A stretch of DNA of 64,000 nt from Alviniconcha marisindica (GCA_018857735.1 JABMCL010003250.1:167501-231500); one strand, 5' to 3'; shown: positions 11,830 through 25,430, counted from the stretch's first letter. Numbers and translations: made by a program. Notes: generated from the sequence alone by a model not told the origin.

Positions 11830-12413
11830 ATTTATTTATTTTTATTGTTTTGTTTTTTTGGACAGAGGAAAGTGCCAGACTCATGCCACAGAGAATCAGT
11901 CAGGAAAATTCAACTGTTGTCTGCACCAGTTGGGTAAAGTGGTAACTATACAGTCACTCAAACCCTGTCTGCTACCACAGCCTAAAAATATGGTTCAAAC
12001 CTGTTTCAGACAATACAAAGTTAACTCAATTTAATCAAGTAACACATTGCGGTTTATTTTTAACACAGCAAGACAGAGTGAATCCTACTTTCTGTTAATC
12101 TCATCAAACAGAAACTATTTTCACCATCACTTTAAAACAGAGTCCTTAATACCTTGAAAAACACACCCAGAGTCTGCTTGAACAGTGGGCCTATTTTCAA
12201 AGGTGCTATGGCACATAGTGATCCTGGATAATTAATCAAGAAATTAATTAAATTTTAACAGCCTGTCAACCACAAAGGATCACCCCAGGATGAACAAACA
12301 CTGTCACATATTATTATGTCAGTACACATTTCAAAACTCTTCATATCTGCAAAACTATACCAAAGTCAAATCTACAAACTCAGTTCAAACACACTCAGAC
12401 ACACACACACACA

Positions 12414-12509
<96 letters not shown>

Positions 12510-13660
12510 CACACACACATTACAGACATATTAATACTAAAGCCTGGGTAATCTCATATTATGTCAGAAAGGTTACACAAGGAGAGCTAATACAACCTGT
12601 GACAGTATACACAAAAAACAGCTATGAGCTCCAAAGAAAACTGGAAACTAGACAGTATCAAAGTGTTCATCTTCAACAGCTGGTTGTTTTTCACAATAGC
12701 CTCAGCCCTCTGTTGGGTAACCATAATCACCAGCAGCATGGTCAAGAAGTACAAGAGAACTTGACTATGATAGATTACAGAAACCAGGCATTTCGGTCTG
12801 CCACACTTGATTACAGAAAATTTACACACAAGAGGAAACCTAACAGAACGTCAGACGCCCAGCAAAACCAGGCAGCTTGTGATTGTTAATGATTTTCAGA
12901 GTGAAAAGTGCCCTGTGTAACCTCCCCTTTAGAGTTACGTCAGAACACTTCACCCTGAATGGTACACCTTCAAAAATAGTCAACATTCTCTCTCTCTCTC
13001 TCGCTCACTCACTCCCTCCCTCACTCCCCCTCTCTCTCTCTTATTCTTCTAACTTGCGGGCCCAAACTTTTGTAAAGGATTTTTTGCCCTGCCCTGGAAG
13101 TCTTGCTGGAATAGTGTTAGCCAAGGAACTGTACAAACGTCAGCTGAATAGATTTTCTGGTTAGACTCTGAGAATGGGGGCTGTGTGCATAGCTTAATTA
13201 GTATTGGAGTCAATTCTGTTGTGAACCTTTCCTTGTCCTTGTTGGGTGAAACGTTCTATGACCTATGTGCTGAATTGCTGGGTAAAGGGAACATACCTCA
13301 AACGAGAACCATATTCTATTTATAGTGAATCAGTATTATTCTTCAAGCACGCCGCGCTCTTTCCTTTACTTGTTAATAGTTGGAAACGAAACCCAAAGCA
13401 CTAGCTGGATGAACAAGGGGCACTATAAGAGTAATTAGGTTACAATGATGCTGCAGGTGAATAAACATTAGGTTTGTAGACAGTGCTTGGGATTTGTAGC
13501 CTGATGCCCACAGGTGAAATCAATGCATCTGATTGCTACTGGGGCTGTAGGAACACCATAAGAGAGTCCACACTGACACCTGTATCTGGGATGCTCTAAG
13601 GCAGACTGTGGTGTTTGGGGATGGGCTGCAGATTATTATTTTATTTTTTACTTACTTTTT
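11830..13660. other. Gene-free sequence with (CA)n/(TC)n
   Basis: Mostly unique A/T-rich sequence. A composite (CA)n-(TC)n-(CA)n tract occupies 12399-12508 and TC-rich repeats 12989-13042. No exon of either neighbouring gene was recognised. If the DCLK 5' exon is at 25.4 kb, this is intron. Confidence 0.5.
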
Positions 13661-13682
13661 TTGGGGGGGGGGGGGGGGGGGG
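13661..13682. repeat. Poly-G run
   Basis: A long uninterrupted G homopolymer; its true length is doubtful in any assembly. Confidence 0.85.
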
Positions 13683-13839
13683 ATTTGAACTCAAACTAGA
13701 AAACTTTCTTTTACAAGGATCGTAGCTTAAGGTTCAGTCAAAAACTAGCACAAGGATTATAGTCTAGGTTCAGACAAAATCTATTTAACAAATAGTCTAA
13801 CAACCAGTCTAACAACTAGGTAGAGACACCACTGCCACA

Positions 13840-14965
13840 GCAAGCCACCAAAGACCCTAATAATTCATACCCAAATCTCACCACAGAATCTCACCCTAAT
13901 AATTCATACCCAAACCTCTCCACAGAATCACACCCTAATAATGCAAACCCAAATCTCACCACAGAATCACACCCTAATAATGCATACCCAAATCTCACCA
14001 CAGAATCTCACTCTAATAATTCATACCCAAACCTCACCACTGAATCTCACTGTAATAATTCATACCCAAACCTCTCCACTGAATCTCACTGTAATAATTC
14101 ATACCCAAACCTCATCCACTGAATCTTACCCTAATAATTCATACCCAAACCTCTCCACTGAATCTTACCCTAATAATTCATACCCAAACCTCACCACTGA
14201 TCTACCCTAATAATTCAACCCAAACCTCTCCTGAATTACCCTAATAATTCATACCCAAACCTCTCCACTGAATCTTACCCTAATAATTCATACCCAAATC
14301 TCTCCACTGAATCTTACCCTAATAATTCATACCCAAACCTCTCCACTGAATCTTACCCTAATAATTCATACCCAAACCTCTCCACTGAATCTCACCCTAA
14401 TAATTCATACCCAAACCTCTCCACTGAATCTCACCCTAATAATTCATACCAAAACCTCTCCACTGAATCTTACCCTAATAATTCATACCCAAACCTCATC
14501 ACTGAATATCACCCTAATAATGCATACCCAAATCTCTCCACTGAATCTCACCCCAATAATGCATATATATCCTTATCTCTCCACTGAATCTCGCCCGAAA
14601 AATTCACACCCAAATCTCTCCACTCCTAATAATGCATACCCATATCACTCCACTGAATCACACCCTAATAATGCATACCCATATCACTCCACTGAATCAC
14701 ACCCTAATAATGCATACCCATATCACTCCACTGAATCACACCCTAATAATGCATACCCATATCACTCCACTGAATCACACCCAAACCTCTCCGTGGAATT
14801 GCACCCTAATAATGCAAACCCAAATCTCACCACAGAATCTCACCCTAATAATTCAAACCCAAACCTCATCACTGTATCTCACCCTGATAATGCATACCCA
14901 AATCTCACCACTGAATCTCACCCTAATAATTCATACCCAAACCTCAGCACTGAATCTGAACAGAG
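13840..14965. repeat. 39-bp minisatellite, about 28 copies
   Basis: A long array with consensus CCCTAATAATTCATACCCAA plus ACCTCTCCACTGAATCTCA. Sub-blocks differ in phase-specific variants (TTCATA versus GCATA; AACCTCTCC versus TATCACTCC), which shows local homogenisation. Proline/asparagine-rich reading frames through it are artefacts. Confidence 0.92.
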
Positions 14966-15011
14966 GTACATTTTTCATAAAAACTGTGGGGATAAAAATC
15001 TCAGGCTAATA

Positions 15012-15550
15012 ATAATTCACTTGGGCTGGTGGATGTTCATATTCACTTGGGCTGGTGGATGTTTATATTCACTTGGGCTGGTGGATGTTCATATTCACTT
15101 GGGCTGCTGGATGTTTATACTCACTAGCCAATCTGGTGGGCTAGTAGAATGTTCAACATGCGGCCTCGTGGATCTTTCACACAGCTCTGTTGCTGCTTTT
15201 GTGTTATTTCATTTGGGTTATTTTTATTTTTGGGCTGGTGGATGTTTATATTCATTTGGACTGGTGGATGTTTATATTCATTTGGGCTGGTGGATGTTTA
15301 TATTCACTTGGGCTGGTGGATGTTTATATTCACTTGGGCTGGTGGATGTTTATATTCACTTGGGCTGGTGGATGTTTATATTCACTTGGGCTGGTGGATG
15401 TTTATATTCATTTGGGCTGGTGGATGTTTATATTCATTTGGGCTGGTGGATGTTCATATTCACTTGGGCAGGTGGATGTTTATATTCACTAGCCCAATCT
15501 GGTGGGCTAGTAGAAAATGCTCAACAGCTGCAGGCCTCAGGCTCTTTCGA
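15012..15550. repeat. 26-bp minisatellite inside a higher-order duplication
   Basis: TTCACTTGGGCTGGTGGATG with TTTATA repeats about 5 times at 15012-15122 and about 10 times at 15228-15488. Each block is followed by the same unique segment (ACTAGCC, TGGTGGGCTAGTAGAA, then TGTTGCT), so the whole block-plus-flank unit has duplicated. The G/W/M/F-rich frame across it is a repeat shadow. Confidence 0.9.
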
Positions 15551-15953
15551 CACAGGCTCTGTTGCTTCTTTTGCTGTTCTGGCCACTAACTGCGGAAGAA
15601 AAACTAGAATCCACTTCTATCAACAAGGACTCTGGGGCAGGACTAAAGCGCATTAAACGCAAGAATTAAATTATCATATGCATGAGTAATACCAGTCCCC
15701 TGACTATGGGAACTTGCTTTAGCCTTAAAAAAATAAGAAACAAGAATGACTGCTAGTGTTCTAAAACAGGATCCAAACACATACAAGGTTCAAAAGAACG
15801 AAACACACGTTTTATGTGTTTGGATCTTTCTTTAGCCTTACAGAGCAAAGTGAATTGGAAACATTGAATGGATTGGACCAGTCAAACAATCCTGACAGTA
15901 ACAGAAACTAACACTACTTTTCACAGCAGTGGAACAGCTACAGGTTAGACATT

Positions 15954-15954
<1 letters not shown>

Positions 15955-15994
<40 letters not shown>
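15955..15994. repeat. (CA)n microsatellite
   Basis: A pure CA run. Confidence 0.9.
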
Positions 15995-15996
<2 letters not shown>

Positions 15997-16290
15997 GTTT
16001 GACATCACCAGCACACACTAAACCACAGTTGCACTATAAGTATACTACGAAACTATCTCGCCCTGATATGACCGTACTGGTTGACTGGGCATGCAATATC
16101 AAGTTACCTACTTACTTAACAAACTATTTCTGTTCAATGCCCTAGCTATTTACAGATTAAGCAGCTTCAGTGAAGCTCAACCCTGTGCACTCAGCAACAG
16201 TTCTTTGCAAAACTCTCTGATCAGTCTATGGACGCCAGCTGACTGTTCACAGCTTTCAAGTTTTGACACATATGGATGAAAACCAACACA

Positions 16291-16400
<110 letters not shown>

Positions 16401-16499
16401 ATATATGTTATGCACATTCTTCCACTGGCAGTTAGACCCCACACATGGTTTTCTTTAGTTCCAGACCTCGCAAACATGTTTTTCTTTAAGAACATCTTA

Positions 16500-17150
16500 G
16501 TCTGATCCTAATGTGTTTATTTCTCCAACACCTGGGAATGTTGAACTCGATGACTTGACTCTCACATGTACTCTGAAACTGCGTATCAAAACGCTACTGC
16601 TAGCGCAGCCATATATTTCAACCGTAATATTGCCGAGCAGGTTCGGTTTGGCTTATTGCTCCGTATCAAGGACAGTCAACAAGAAGGGATTTTTCGTCCC
16701 TTGTCACAGACCCAACAGTAACGCTACAGCGAGTGTGGAACCGAGCCTTCATGACACAAACGGCTCACAGCATGTAAGGGTCTTGCTACTCAATAATCCC
16801 TGGCTGGATCGGAAAACCGTTTATTACTCTTATCTGGTTCTTGACAAGAAAGCCTGGTTACATTTGCCTTGATCTTTGCCACCAACTTATAATGACAGAC
16901 TGCACCAGGAGGCGATGGAGCAAAAGGGGGCTACAGGTGGATCAGGCAATCGCCATCTTAGTCTGGAAGCTGTGTCCGCGAGAAAGCTGAATCAGTAAAA
17001 CTGGAAAGCACAGATGATTATACTAATAGTGATACCACTATCAGTAGTACCTTCATAATGATAATGTTATTAATAAAAATGTAAAAATTTAATCACGATC
17101 ACTGTCAACAACCCTAGCTCCAATAAATCAGGACCAAATCAAAAGTGTGA
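16500..17150. other. Unique sequence with an AAGATGGCG motif on the minus strand
   Basis: Non-repetitive sequence of moderate GC content. Near 16950-16960 the minus strand reads AAGATGGCG, the core of YY1-type promoter elements, as also seen at 25.48 kb. There is no clear donor nearby, so an alternative DCLK start here is only a possibility. Confidence 0.25.
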
Positions 17151-17187
17151 CTACCTTCAAGTTACATGCCTTAACTGCTTTCAATAT

Positions 17188-17189
<2 letters not shown>

Positions 17190-17256
<67 letters not shown>
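17190..17256. repeat. (AT)n microsatellite
   Basis: A long AT run with a single phase break. Confidence 0.9.
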
Positions 17257-17257
<1 letters not shown>

Positions 17258-17801
17258 CTGATAAAAAATAAAAATAAGAAAAAGCTGGCATAAAAGTTCC
17301 CAAATTTTCAGCTACTGCCTTCCTCTGGGGTTTATTCTTAACAACTGAACAAGGGTAAAACCACAGTTCACACAATGATTCTAAAATAACAGGTGACTAA
17401 AACTCGATGAATAAAAAAACAATGACTAAAACCGAACTAACTGTTCACAAAGAGTCCAACTCGGCTTGTGAGTCCCCCCCCCCCTCCCCCCCACCTCCAC
17501 CCCCACGTTTTGCACTGACACACACACACTACCCTCATCCACTCCCATTACCCCTTTCTCCATCGTGCTATCCGTCTCTGCCCACGCCACCCCCACCCCC
17601 TTCCTATATTTATATATATATATGGACTGAAACAATGAAAAGTATTCTATCAGTAAGATTTGTACAATTGTAATATAATTTAATAATAAAACTTCAATCA
17701 TAGTTCCTTATCAATCAAAAGTATAAAACAGCATCCAGCTGAGTAATGCTGAGACAATTCTACCCCCTGCTCTGTCTGGCCACTTGCTTCCCAAAACAAT
17801 C

Positions 17802-18175
17802 ATTTAAACAAGTGGCTATTCACTCAATCACCCTATGGTTTGACAGTGAATGACACCATACTGTTTTGAACAAGTGGCTATTCACTCAGCCACCCTACGG
17901 TTGGACAGTGAATGACACCATACTGTTTTAAACAAGTGGCTATTCACTCAGCCACCCTACGGTTGGACAGTGAATGACACCATACTGTTTTAAACAAGTG
18001 GCTATTCACTCAGCCACCCTACGGTTGGACAGTGAATGACACCAACTGTTTTAAACAAGTGGCTATTCACTCAGCCACCCTACGGTTGGACAGTGAATGA
18101 CACCATACTGTTTTAAACAAGTGGCTATTCACTCAGCCACCCTACGGTTGGACAGTGAATGACACCACACTGAAT
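17802..18175. repeat. 62-bp minisatellite, six copies
   Basis: Units contain AACAAGTGGCTATTCACTCA, GCCACCCTACGGTTGGACAG and TGAATGACACCATACTGTTT. The four central copies are nearly identical. Confidence 0.92.
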
Positions 18176-18289
18176 AAACACTGCAGTGACTGCGCCAGAC
18201 ATGTCTCAAACCAGTGTGACATCTATTATGTGGCGAAAGTGGTTCATGGCAATTGGTCAGACAATCACTGTCACTGGCCAGACACATGA

Positions 18290-18440
18290 CCAGCCAGCAT
18301 ACTACTACTACAACTGTACCAGCAAACATCCAGCATACTACTACTACAACTGTACCAGCAAACATCCAGCATACTACTACTACAACTGTACCAGAAAACA
18401 TCCAGCATACTACTACAACTGTACCAGCAAACATCCTGCC
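18290..18440. repeat. 36-bp minisatellite, four copies
   Basis: Units read CATACTACTACTACAACTGT then ACCAGCAAACATCCAG. The last copy leads directly into the segment duplicated at 19265. Confidence 0.92.
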
Positions 18441-18481
18441 CCCTTCCCTGTCTAGGACACACATGGACACAACACACACAC

Positions 18482-18530
<49 letters not shown>

Positions 18531-19565
18531 GCGCGCATGCGCACACATGCACATACACCACATGCATTCTCTCACTGGGCTGCATTGTTGTTGTTGTTTT
18601 TGAGAACTGGTCAAACACATGTTTGACTGATTGCTGATTTTCCCCAGTATATGTGCTGATCTTAAGTGGTAAAATACTGAAAATTAGTGGTACATGAACC
18701 CTGCACCACCATGTCCAGTCCAAGGTATCAAAATTAACCGACACTCTCCCAATAGCAGTAGTGCAGGATCTTCTCCTGGGTGGCAGCCTACTGATAACCT
18801 GACATCTACCAACAATCAGCAGTAGTGCCGGATCTTCTCCTGGGTGGCAGCCTACTGATAACCTGACATCTACCAACAATCAGCAGTAGTGCAGGATCTT
18901 CTCCCGGGGTGGCAGCCTACTGATAACCTGACATCTACCAACAATCAGCAGTAGTGCAGGATCTTCTCCTGGTGGCAGCCTACTGATAACCTGACATCTA
19001 CCACAATCAGCAGTAGTGCAGGATCTTCTCCGGGGTGGCAGCCTACTGATAACCTGACATCTACCAACAATCAGACAGTAGTGCAGGATCTTCATGGCAG
19101 CCTACTCATAACCTGACAACTTACCACGCAAACAGTCCAGGATCTTCTCCCTGGACCACATAACCCGCATCTACTACACATACGTGTCCCAGGAAACTTC
19201 CAGCCTACTATAACCTGACATCACCCCTTACAACTGTGACGGGAAAACATCCAGCATACTACTAAACTGTACCAGCAAACATCCTGCCCCCTTCCCTGTC
19301 TAGGACACACATGGACACAACACACACACAACACACAGACACACACACACACACACGCACGCACGCGCGCACACACGCACATACACCACAGCATTCTCTC
19401 ACTGGGCTGCATTGTTGTTGTTGTTGTTTTTGAGAACTGGTCAAACACATGTTTGACTGATTGCTGATTTTCCCCAGTATATGTGCTGATCTTAACTGGT
19501 AAAATACTGAAAATTAGTGGTACATGAACCCTGCACCACCATGTCCAGTCCAAGGTATCTAAAAT
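18421..19565. repeat. Segmental direct duplication of about 300 bp
   Basis: 18421-18740 and about 19265-19562 share the same order of blocks: CCTGCCCCCTTCCCTGTC, a CA tract, GGGCTGCATTGTTGTTG, AACTGGTCAAACACATGTTT and CCATGTCCAGTCCAAGGTAT. Both copies are followed by the same 64-bp minisatellite, so array and flank duplicated together. Confidence 0.88.
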
Positions 19566-20125
19566 TAGCAGCAGTGCCGGACCTTCTCCTGGGTGGCAGC
19601 CTACTGATAACCTGACATCTACCCACAATTAGCAGTAGTGCAGGATCTTCTCCTGGGTGGCAGCCTACTGATAACCTGACATCTACCCACAATTAGCAGT
19701 AGTGCCGGATCTTCTCCTGGGTGGCAGCCTACTCATAACCTGACATCTACCAACAATCAGCAGTAGTGCCGGATCTTCTCCCTGGTGGCAGCCTACTGAT
19801 AACCTGACATCTACCAACAATCAGCAGTAGTGCAGGATCTTCTCCTGGTGGCAGCCTACTGATAACCTGACATCTACCAACAATCAGCAGTAGTGCAGGA
19901 TCTTCTCCCTGGTGGCAGCCTACTCATAACCTGACATCTACCCACAATTAGCAGTAGCGCAGGATCTTCTGGCAGCCTACTCATAACCTGACATCTACCC
20001 ACAATTAGCAGTAGCGCAGGATCTTCTGGCAGCCTACTCATAACCTGACATCTACCCACAATTAGCAGTAGCGCAGGATCTTCTGGCAGCCTACTCATAA
20101 CCTGACATCTACCCCTTGCAGAGCT
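18755..20125. repeat. 64-bp minisatellite in two blocks
   Basis: Blocks at 18755-19215 and 19570-20125. The consensus contains AATCAGCAGTAGTGCAGGAT, CTTCTCCTGGGTGGCAGCC and TACTGATAACCTGACATCTA. Some right-hand copies have lost the CTCCTGGGT part. Minus-strand frames rich in SRLPP are artefacts. Confidence 0.9.
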
Positions 20126-20294
20126 TTGATAGGAAAATATGCCCTGGGTGAAGGTGGCGTGGAGAAGTTTGAACCTGAACACAGCACGGTACAATGCAGC
20201 CAGGTCAGGGGTTAGGACCAAGGAACAAACAAAAACGCAGTGGACCCCGAGTACTTGGTCAAAGTACCATGAAAAGCACATGCATAAGAAGTTT

Positions 20295-20750
20295 GGTGTA
20301 TTAAATGTCGATGTGCTGTTTCAGTGCTGTTACTGGGAAAGTGCATTAAACGTCGATGTGCTGCTTCAGTGCTGTTACTGGGAAAGTGGATTAAATGTCG
20401 ATGTGCTGCTTCAGTGCTGTTACTGGGAAAGTGTATTAAATGTCGATGTGCTGCTTCAGTGCTGTTACTGGGAAAGTGATTAAATGTTGATGTGCTGCTT
20501 CAGTGCTGTTACTGGGAAAGTGCATTAAACGTCGATGTGCTGCTTCAGTGCTGTTACTGGGAAAGTGCATTAAATGTCGATGTGCTGCTTCAGTGCTGTT
20601 ACTGGGAAAGTGCATTACATGTCGATGTGCTGCTTCAGTGCTGTTACTGGGAAAGTGTATTAAATGTCGATGTGCTGCTTCAGTGCTGTTACTGGGAAAG
20701 TGCATTACATGTCGATGTGCTGCTTCAGTGCTATTACTGGAAAGTGTATT
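20295..20750. repeat. 45-bp minisatellite, ten copies
   Basis: Consensus TGTCGATGTGCTGCTTCAGT plus GCTGTTACTGGGAAAGTGCA. Because the unit is a multiple of three, all frames stay open and mimic a repeat protein. There is no start context, splice site or codon-level conservation to support translation. Confidence 0.92.
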
Positions 20751-20886
20751 TTAAATATACTTTGTAGGAATGTGTTACGCTCTTGGTTCTGTTATACATT
20801 TTGTCAACTCTATTGTCTTAGTCCTGCATACATACGTTGTCAACCCTATTATTTTTGTACTGTGACCTTTGGGTGCGCCTTAGATG

Positions 20887-21066
20887 ATGATGATGATGAA
20901 GTGATGCTTTATGTCCTCAGATGTCAGTTGACATGTTAGGGACAAGTTGTGACCAATGCCGAAGCACGGTGCAATAAATCTTTACGTCCACGGAAACCAG
21001 AAGGCTCGTTAGGACGGACAGTCCAGGACGTCCACCTCGACTCTCACACAGCTCCTGAACCACGCA
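20887..21066 (-). mobile_element. SINE-like element, long form, with target-site duplication
   Basis: A 180-base retroposed element in minus orientation, flanked by the 9-base direct repeat CCTTAGATG (20878-20886 and 21067-21075). Its head reads GGAGCTGTGTGAGAGTCGAG. It has two related tail modules (TGGTTTCCGTGGACGTAAAG and CATCTGAGGACATAAAGCA) and ends in an ATC microsatellite. No protein is encoded. Confidence 0.88.
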
Positions 21067-21547
21067 CCTTAGATGTACATGCTTCACAATTTATACTCTT
21101 ACATTACACACAAATAAAACCAGAATGAATAAGGTGTCCAACTTCTCTGTTAATGTCCTCCCTGTTGCACTGATAATTGTGACTGGCTGGTAATCCCAGT
21201 GACAAAAACCTCCACACTGCCACAGGACTCCTAACATGAACAATTGTCTGTTGCCTGGTATACATTACAACAAGAACAGAGCACATCAGGCCTAACTCTA
21301 GGTTCTCATGTTCTTGGCTGCTAACATGACAGCTGGGGAGTCACTAGCAAGCAGTACAGCAAACACTCGAACCACTCCATTTAAAACAGGAAAATACAAG
21401 TTACAGCTTTCATTATTTTCTCAAACTTTGATGCAACCTTGAAAGTGAGTCATTGCCACCAAAACTGAGGTATTTCTGAACAAGTAAAGCTCAACAGAGG
21501 TTAAAACAGCCAGGAATTTTGTCTATAGCAATTTCTCCTCCTCCTCC

Positions 21548-21591
<44 letters not shown>

Positions 21592-21924
21592 CTTTGCAGA
21601 GACAAAAAAAAAAAAAATCAATTACCTTCTATTTAGAAAATCAATATAATTATGCATATATAGTTATTTAACCATGAGCATGTCTTCTCTAGCAATCACA
21701 CAAAGTCTGAATTCTTTGTGATAAAATCTGTCAAGAAATAAATGTTTTCCTTTTCAACTTTCTGACACTGCTCAGACCTTGGAATCTGATCATAAAGTTT
21801 AAAATTCAATGGACATTGCAATCAAGCATGGTTTGAAAGTTTTCACACAACAAGTAATTTAAACTCTCTAAGAAAAGGTCAATATGTTTTTGTTTTTTAG
21901 AATTCACAAATCGGTCTCCCTTAT

Positions 21925-22470
21925 CACAAGCAAGTTAATTAGCATTCAAAATACGTAACACACTTACTATCATTGGCAGGCCAGTAATTAGCATTTTTGT
22001 ATCATTTTTGTCACAACAAACACATCACAACAAAATTGTGTTTGTTGTGACAAAATATTTTTATTGCAACAACAAAATTGTTGTGACAAATATGTGTCAC
22101 AGCATGCTTTTGTCATGACAAAAGACATGTTTTGTCGCCACAAACATGTGTTTGTCGTGGGTGACAAAACTTTTGTCGTGACAAGCATACTTTTGTTGCG
22201 ACAAAAGATGTGTTTTGTCATGACAAAAATGATACTTGTGGCATCTCCTGCCAATGATAAATTACAACAACAAAGACCTGAGTCGCCTACAGTAACTCTC
22301 ACCTGGCATGTGTGTAAATACAGGTACATAAACTCCACCAGAGGCCACCAAAGGTACAGAGTTTATGTACCTTATATTTACACGCATGCCAGGTGAGAGT
22401 TACCACTGTTGATTCAGGTCTTTGTTGTTGTACTTGTGTTACGTATTTTGAGCGCTAATTAATTCTTGTG
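21925..22470. repeat. Large nested palindrome
   Basis: An outer inverted repeat (left blocks AAAATACGTAACACA, ACAACAACAAAGACCTGA, AACTCTCACCTGGCATG; right arm the reverse order on the other strand) folds around a 23-base loop at 22336-22358. The left arm alone is interrupted by a second fold-back element (21968-22259). The arms match closely over roughly 130 bases. Confidence 0.85.
21968..22259. mobile_element. Fold-back element with 13-bp terminal inverted repeats
   Basis: It begins TATCATTGGCAGG and ends with the exact inverse CCTGCCAATGATA. The interior is a series of TTTTGTC/GACAAAA palindromes, for example TTTTGTCATGACAAAA, so nearly all of it can form a hairpin. It splits the left arm of an older palindrome, so it was inserted later. 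No transposase is present. Confidence 0.75.
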
Positions 22471-24111
22471 TGTTGATACTGCATGAGTGCTCTGGGCCTC
22501 CTGTTTCAAACTGGTCTCTCTTAATACAAGTTGCAAAAAAAAAAAGCTCTTGATCTTGTCCATGTAACTTTTTTGTAGATCTATCACAACTGTCTGAACC
22601 TGATCAGATCAGTATAATTTACACCTCCCTGTGAGTGTTGTGATCTTGACAGCTGGTCAAGTTTGAAAAATCTCACATTGCTAATGATACAGAATGAGTG
22701 TGATATATACATTGATTTTTAATTTTTAATTTTAACATTTGTATGAACACATATCGAGTGCCTCATTTTGAGATGAGCCCCGAGTGCTTCACAATGGCAA
22801 CTATATAGCGCTGTTCTCCACTTCCAGTTGTATGCAGAATTGTGTGAGTGACTAGCTTTACACAGTGTGTTTCGAACATCCACTGAAGTGGTTACACTGG
22901 TTGTTGCATGGCTGGTGCCATGTAAAACTACTGCTGTCTTGGTGCACATTCTGTGTCAACCATGCATCCGTTTACAGTGCCACTTCATTCCAAGCCACAT
23001 ACTTAGGGTGCATATATGTGTGTTTAGCTGTAACCTGCCACCTGCAGTTTTGGTAGAATGGCTGGGATCTGCTACATACTACTGTGGTAACACAGGGCTG
23101 AAAATGATAGGGAAATAAAAGTCAGCACAAAAAGTTGACCCTGGAGAAGAAAATTCTCCTGCCATTTCTGCCAGGACTTTTGACCTGTGACCTTTTGTTC
23201 TTGAGTCCAATGCTCTACCACTGAAATATCCCCACTCCCCAAATGTTGATATTCTGTTAGTCTAGGGAAAAGGCCTGGATGTAAGCTTAAAGGTCCACAA
23301 GTCTGCATTTATATTATATATTCTATATATATAATCTAAATATATATATGCGAATTCTTCAAATTTATCAAAGATGAATGAGTACAGCAATATACAACAC
23401 AAACCAGATTACTATTAGAAGTGTGGCTTTGATGAAGTGTGGCTTTGATTTTTAGGAACTTGTGTTCATACAAACAGCTTTGGAATTATCTGCCTTGGTT
23501 AACATTTACTGAACATGATCAATTGCTAAATTAAAAATAATCAAACAACAACAAAAACATCAGAAAGAATCAAGATGCAGGGTCCTGTAGACAGTGTTGA
23601 GTGCCATCATTATTTATATCTCTCACACAGACACACATTTGTCATATGATTCTGTACATAGTGGTATCATGTTAATAAGTACCAGTTGTAGTCTCGCGTA
23701 GATAAAAATTGTAATTCAAAATGCCATTATGATACTGAGCAAACATCTATCTTGCACATGTTTATACACCAATGTCAACATTGGCTGGCAGCATGCTGGA
23801 TATTGCTATAAAAACACATCTGGTTTGAATAATGAAACTCATAAAGACTAACTGCAGAAGCAAAAAGCAAAAGGAACCGCAAAGAACAACTAATTTGTCA
23901 GAATTTAACATGCTTAGTCTCAGTTATTTATTTATTACCATATATGTAGCTATATATATGTTTCTTATATCTTTTGAGAGGCAATTAACTCCCTTGTTTA
24001 TATTATATAATAGATATCATCAGGCACACAAGTTGTTTCCATTCACACATATGTGTACAACACACAAAAGCTAACACAACCATACTAAGTTTGTTGATTT
24101 AAATTCCTGCA

Positions 24112-24285
24112 TAGTTCAGGAGTTGTGTGAGAGTCGAGGTGGCCGTCCTGGGCTGTCCGTCCTAACGAGCCTTCTGGTTTCCGTGGACGTAAAGCTATAC
24201 TGAACCATGCTTCGGCATTGGTCACAGCTTGTCCCTAATATGTCAACTGACATCTGAGGACATTAAGCAACACTACCTACCTACC
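24112..24285 (+). mobile_element. SINE-like element, long form, with target-site duplication
   Basis: Plus-orientation copy of the 180-base family, flanked by the 8-base direct repeat TTCCTGCA (24104-24111 and 24286-24293). It ends with a CCTA microsatellite, unlike the ATC tails of the 20.9 and 43.4 kb copies. Confidence 0.87.
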
Positions 24286-24323
24286 TTCCTGCACTCAGTC
24301 ACGGAATGCAAACTCTCAGTCAT

Positions 24324-24550
24324 TCTACTAACTGCAGGTTCTGAATATCGTGATTGATTAATTATTAGATCATTATGTGCTACACAGAGATCAAACTATC
24401 CAAAGGCAGTGGTTCAGCATGGAGTGAAAGCACCATTATTCTACTAACTGCAGGTTCTGAATATCGTGATTGATTAATTATTAGATCATTATATGCTACA
24501 CAGAGATCAAACTATCCAAAGGCAGTGGTTCAGCACGGAGCAAAAGCACC
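24324..24550. repeat. 118-bp tandem duplication
   Basis: Two near-identical copies share CTAACTGCAGGTTCTGAATA, TTAGATCATTAT and CCAAAGGCAGTGGTTCAGCA, with a few substitutions. Confidence 0.9.
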
Positions 24551-25430
24551 ATTATCCTCTGTCAGCTGAGTCAGACCAGATTCTAGAGAACAGTCTGTAG
24601 TCATTTGCAACACCAGCAATACAGTCGAGTGAAAACCCCAAGAATTTATTTGAGTTATAATTACCTCATTTGAAACCGGGTTCACAACATAGCACTATAC
24701 GGTATACCCCATAAAGAGTTGCGAGCTTGTGGTGCGGAATACCCCCATGCTAAACGGAGTTACTTCTTGGAATTTAATGTCCTGCCAATCGCACTGGGTC
24801 ACTTCAGGACGAGTTAAATGGAGCACCTATCACCGAAATCATAAATGGCAGAGGACTAAGTTTAAGACACAAAGAGCAAGCCATGCCTCAGTACTGCGTT
24901 TGCTGCCAGACACCTTTAAGAGACTTTTACAAAGAACTCCTGAAATCTTACTTTACCGGATTATGCATGCTTACACCCTGTAGGGTTTTCAGGCCCTGCC
25001 ACACACGGATCTTATTACCAAAATGGCACATCGCCAAAGTACGACAAGCGAAACTATAGTGTAAAATCTTGTCAGACCTTGTGCTCACTGAGCGAGTCAA
25101 AGACACTGTCGACCTGCCGACAGTCTTTTGAAACAACTATAAATTAGGGCAGCACGCTCAAAGATTGGGTTTATCATGACTTATTGCCGCATGTGCCATT
25201 TAAACAGCAATAACAAACGGAGAAAATAAAAATTGTCATTGCTTTTAAATTAACCATGCAGTCGCACCAAGTTGTCGTTACGGACGCTTTCGCCAGCGCC
25301 AAACATTTCGCTTCCGCTTTGTGAAGAAATGTAGACAATCACATCAAAAAGTACCAACCCCAAAGTAGAGCGAATCTCCTTTTATATACTTCATTTAAAT
25401 CAAAGGTAAAATCCAACTAGATGTACTTAC

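Noticed and set aside
14520..15656. 378-codon open frame
   Set aside because: It runs through two minisatellites of 39 and 26 bp and has no domain; it is a repeat artefact.
20319..20767. Repeat protein with a 15-residue unit
   Set aside because: The open frames result from a 45-bp minisatellite whose unit is divisible by three; all frames stay open and no start, splice site or codon-biased conservation is seen.
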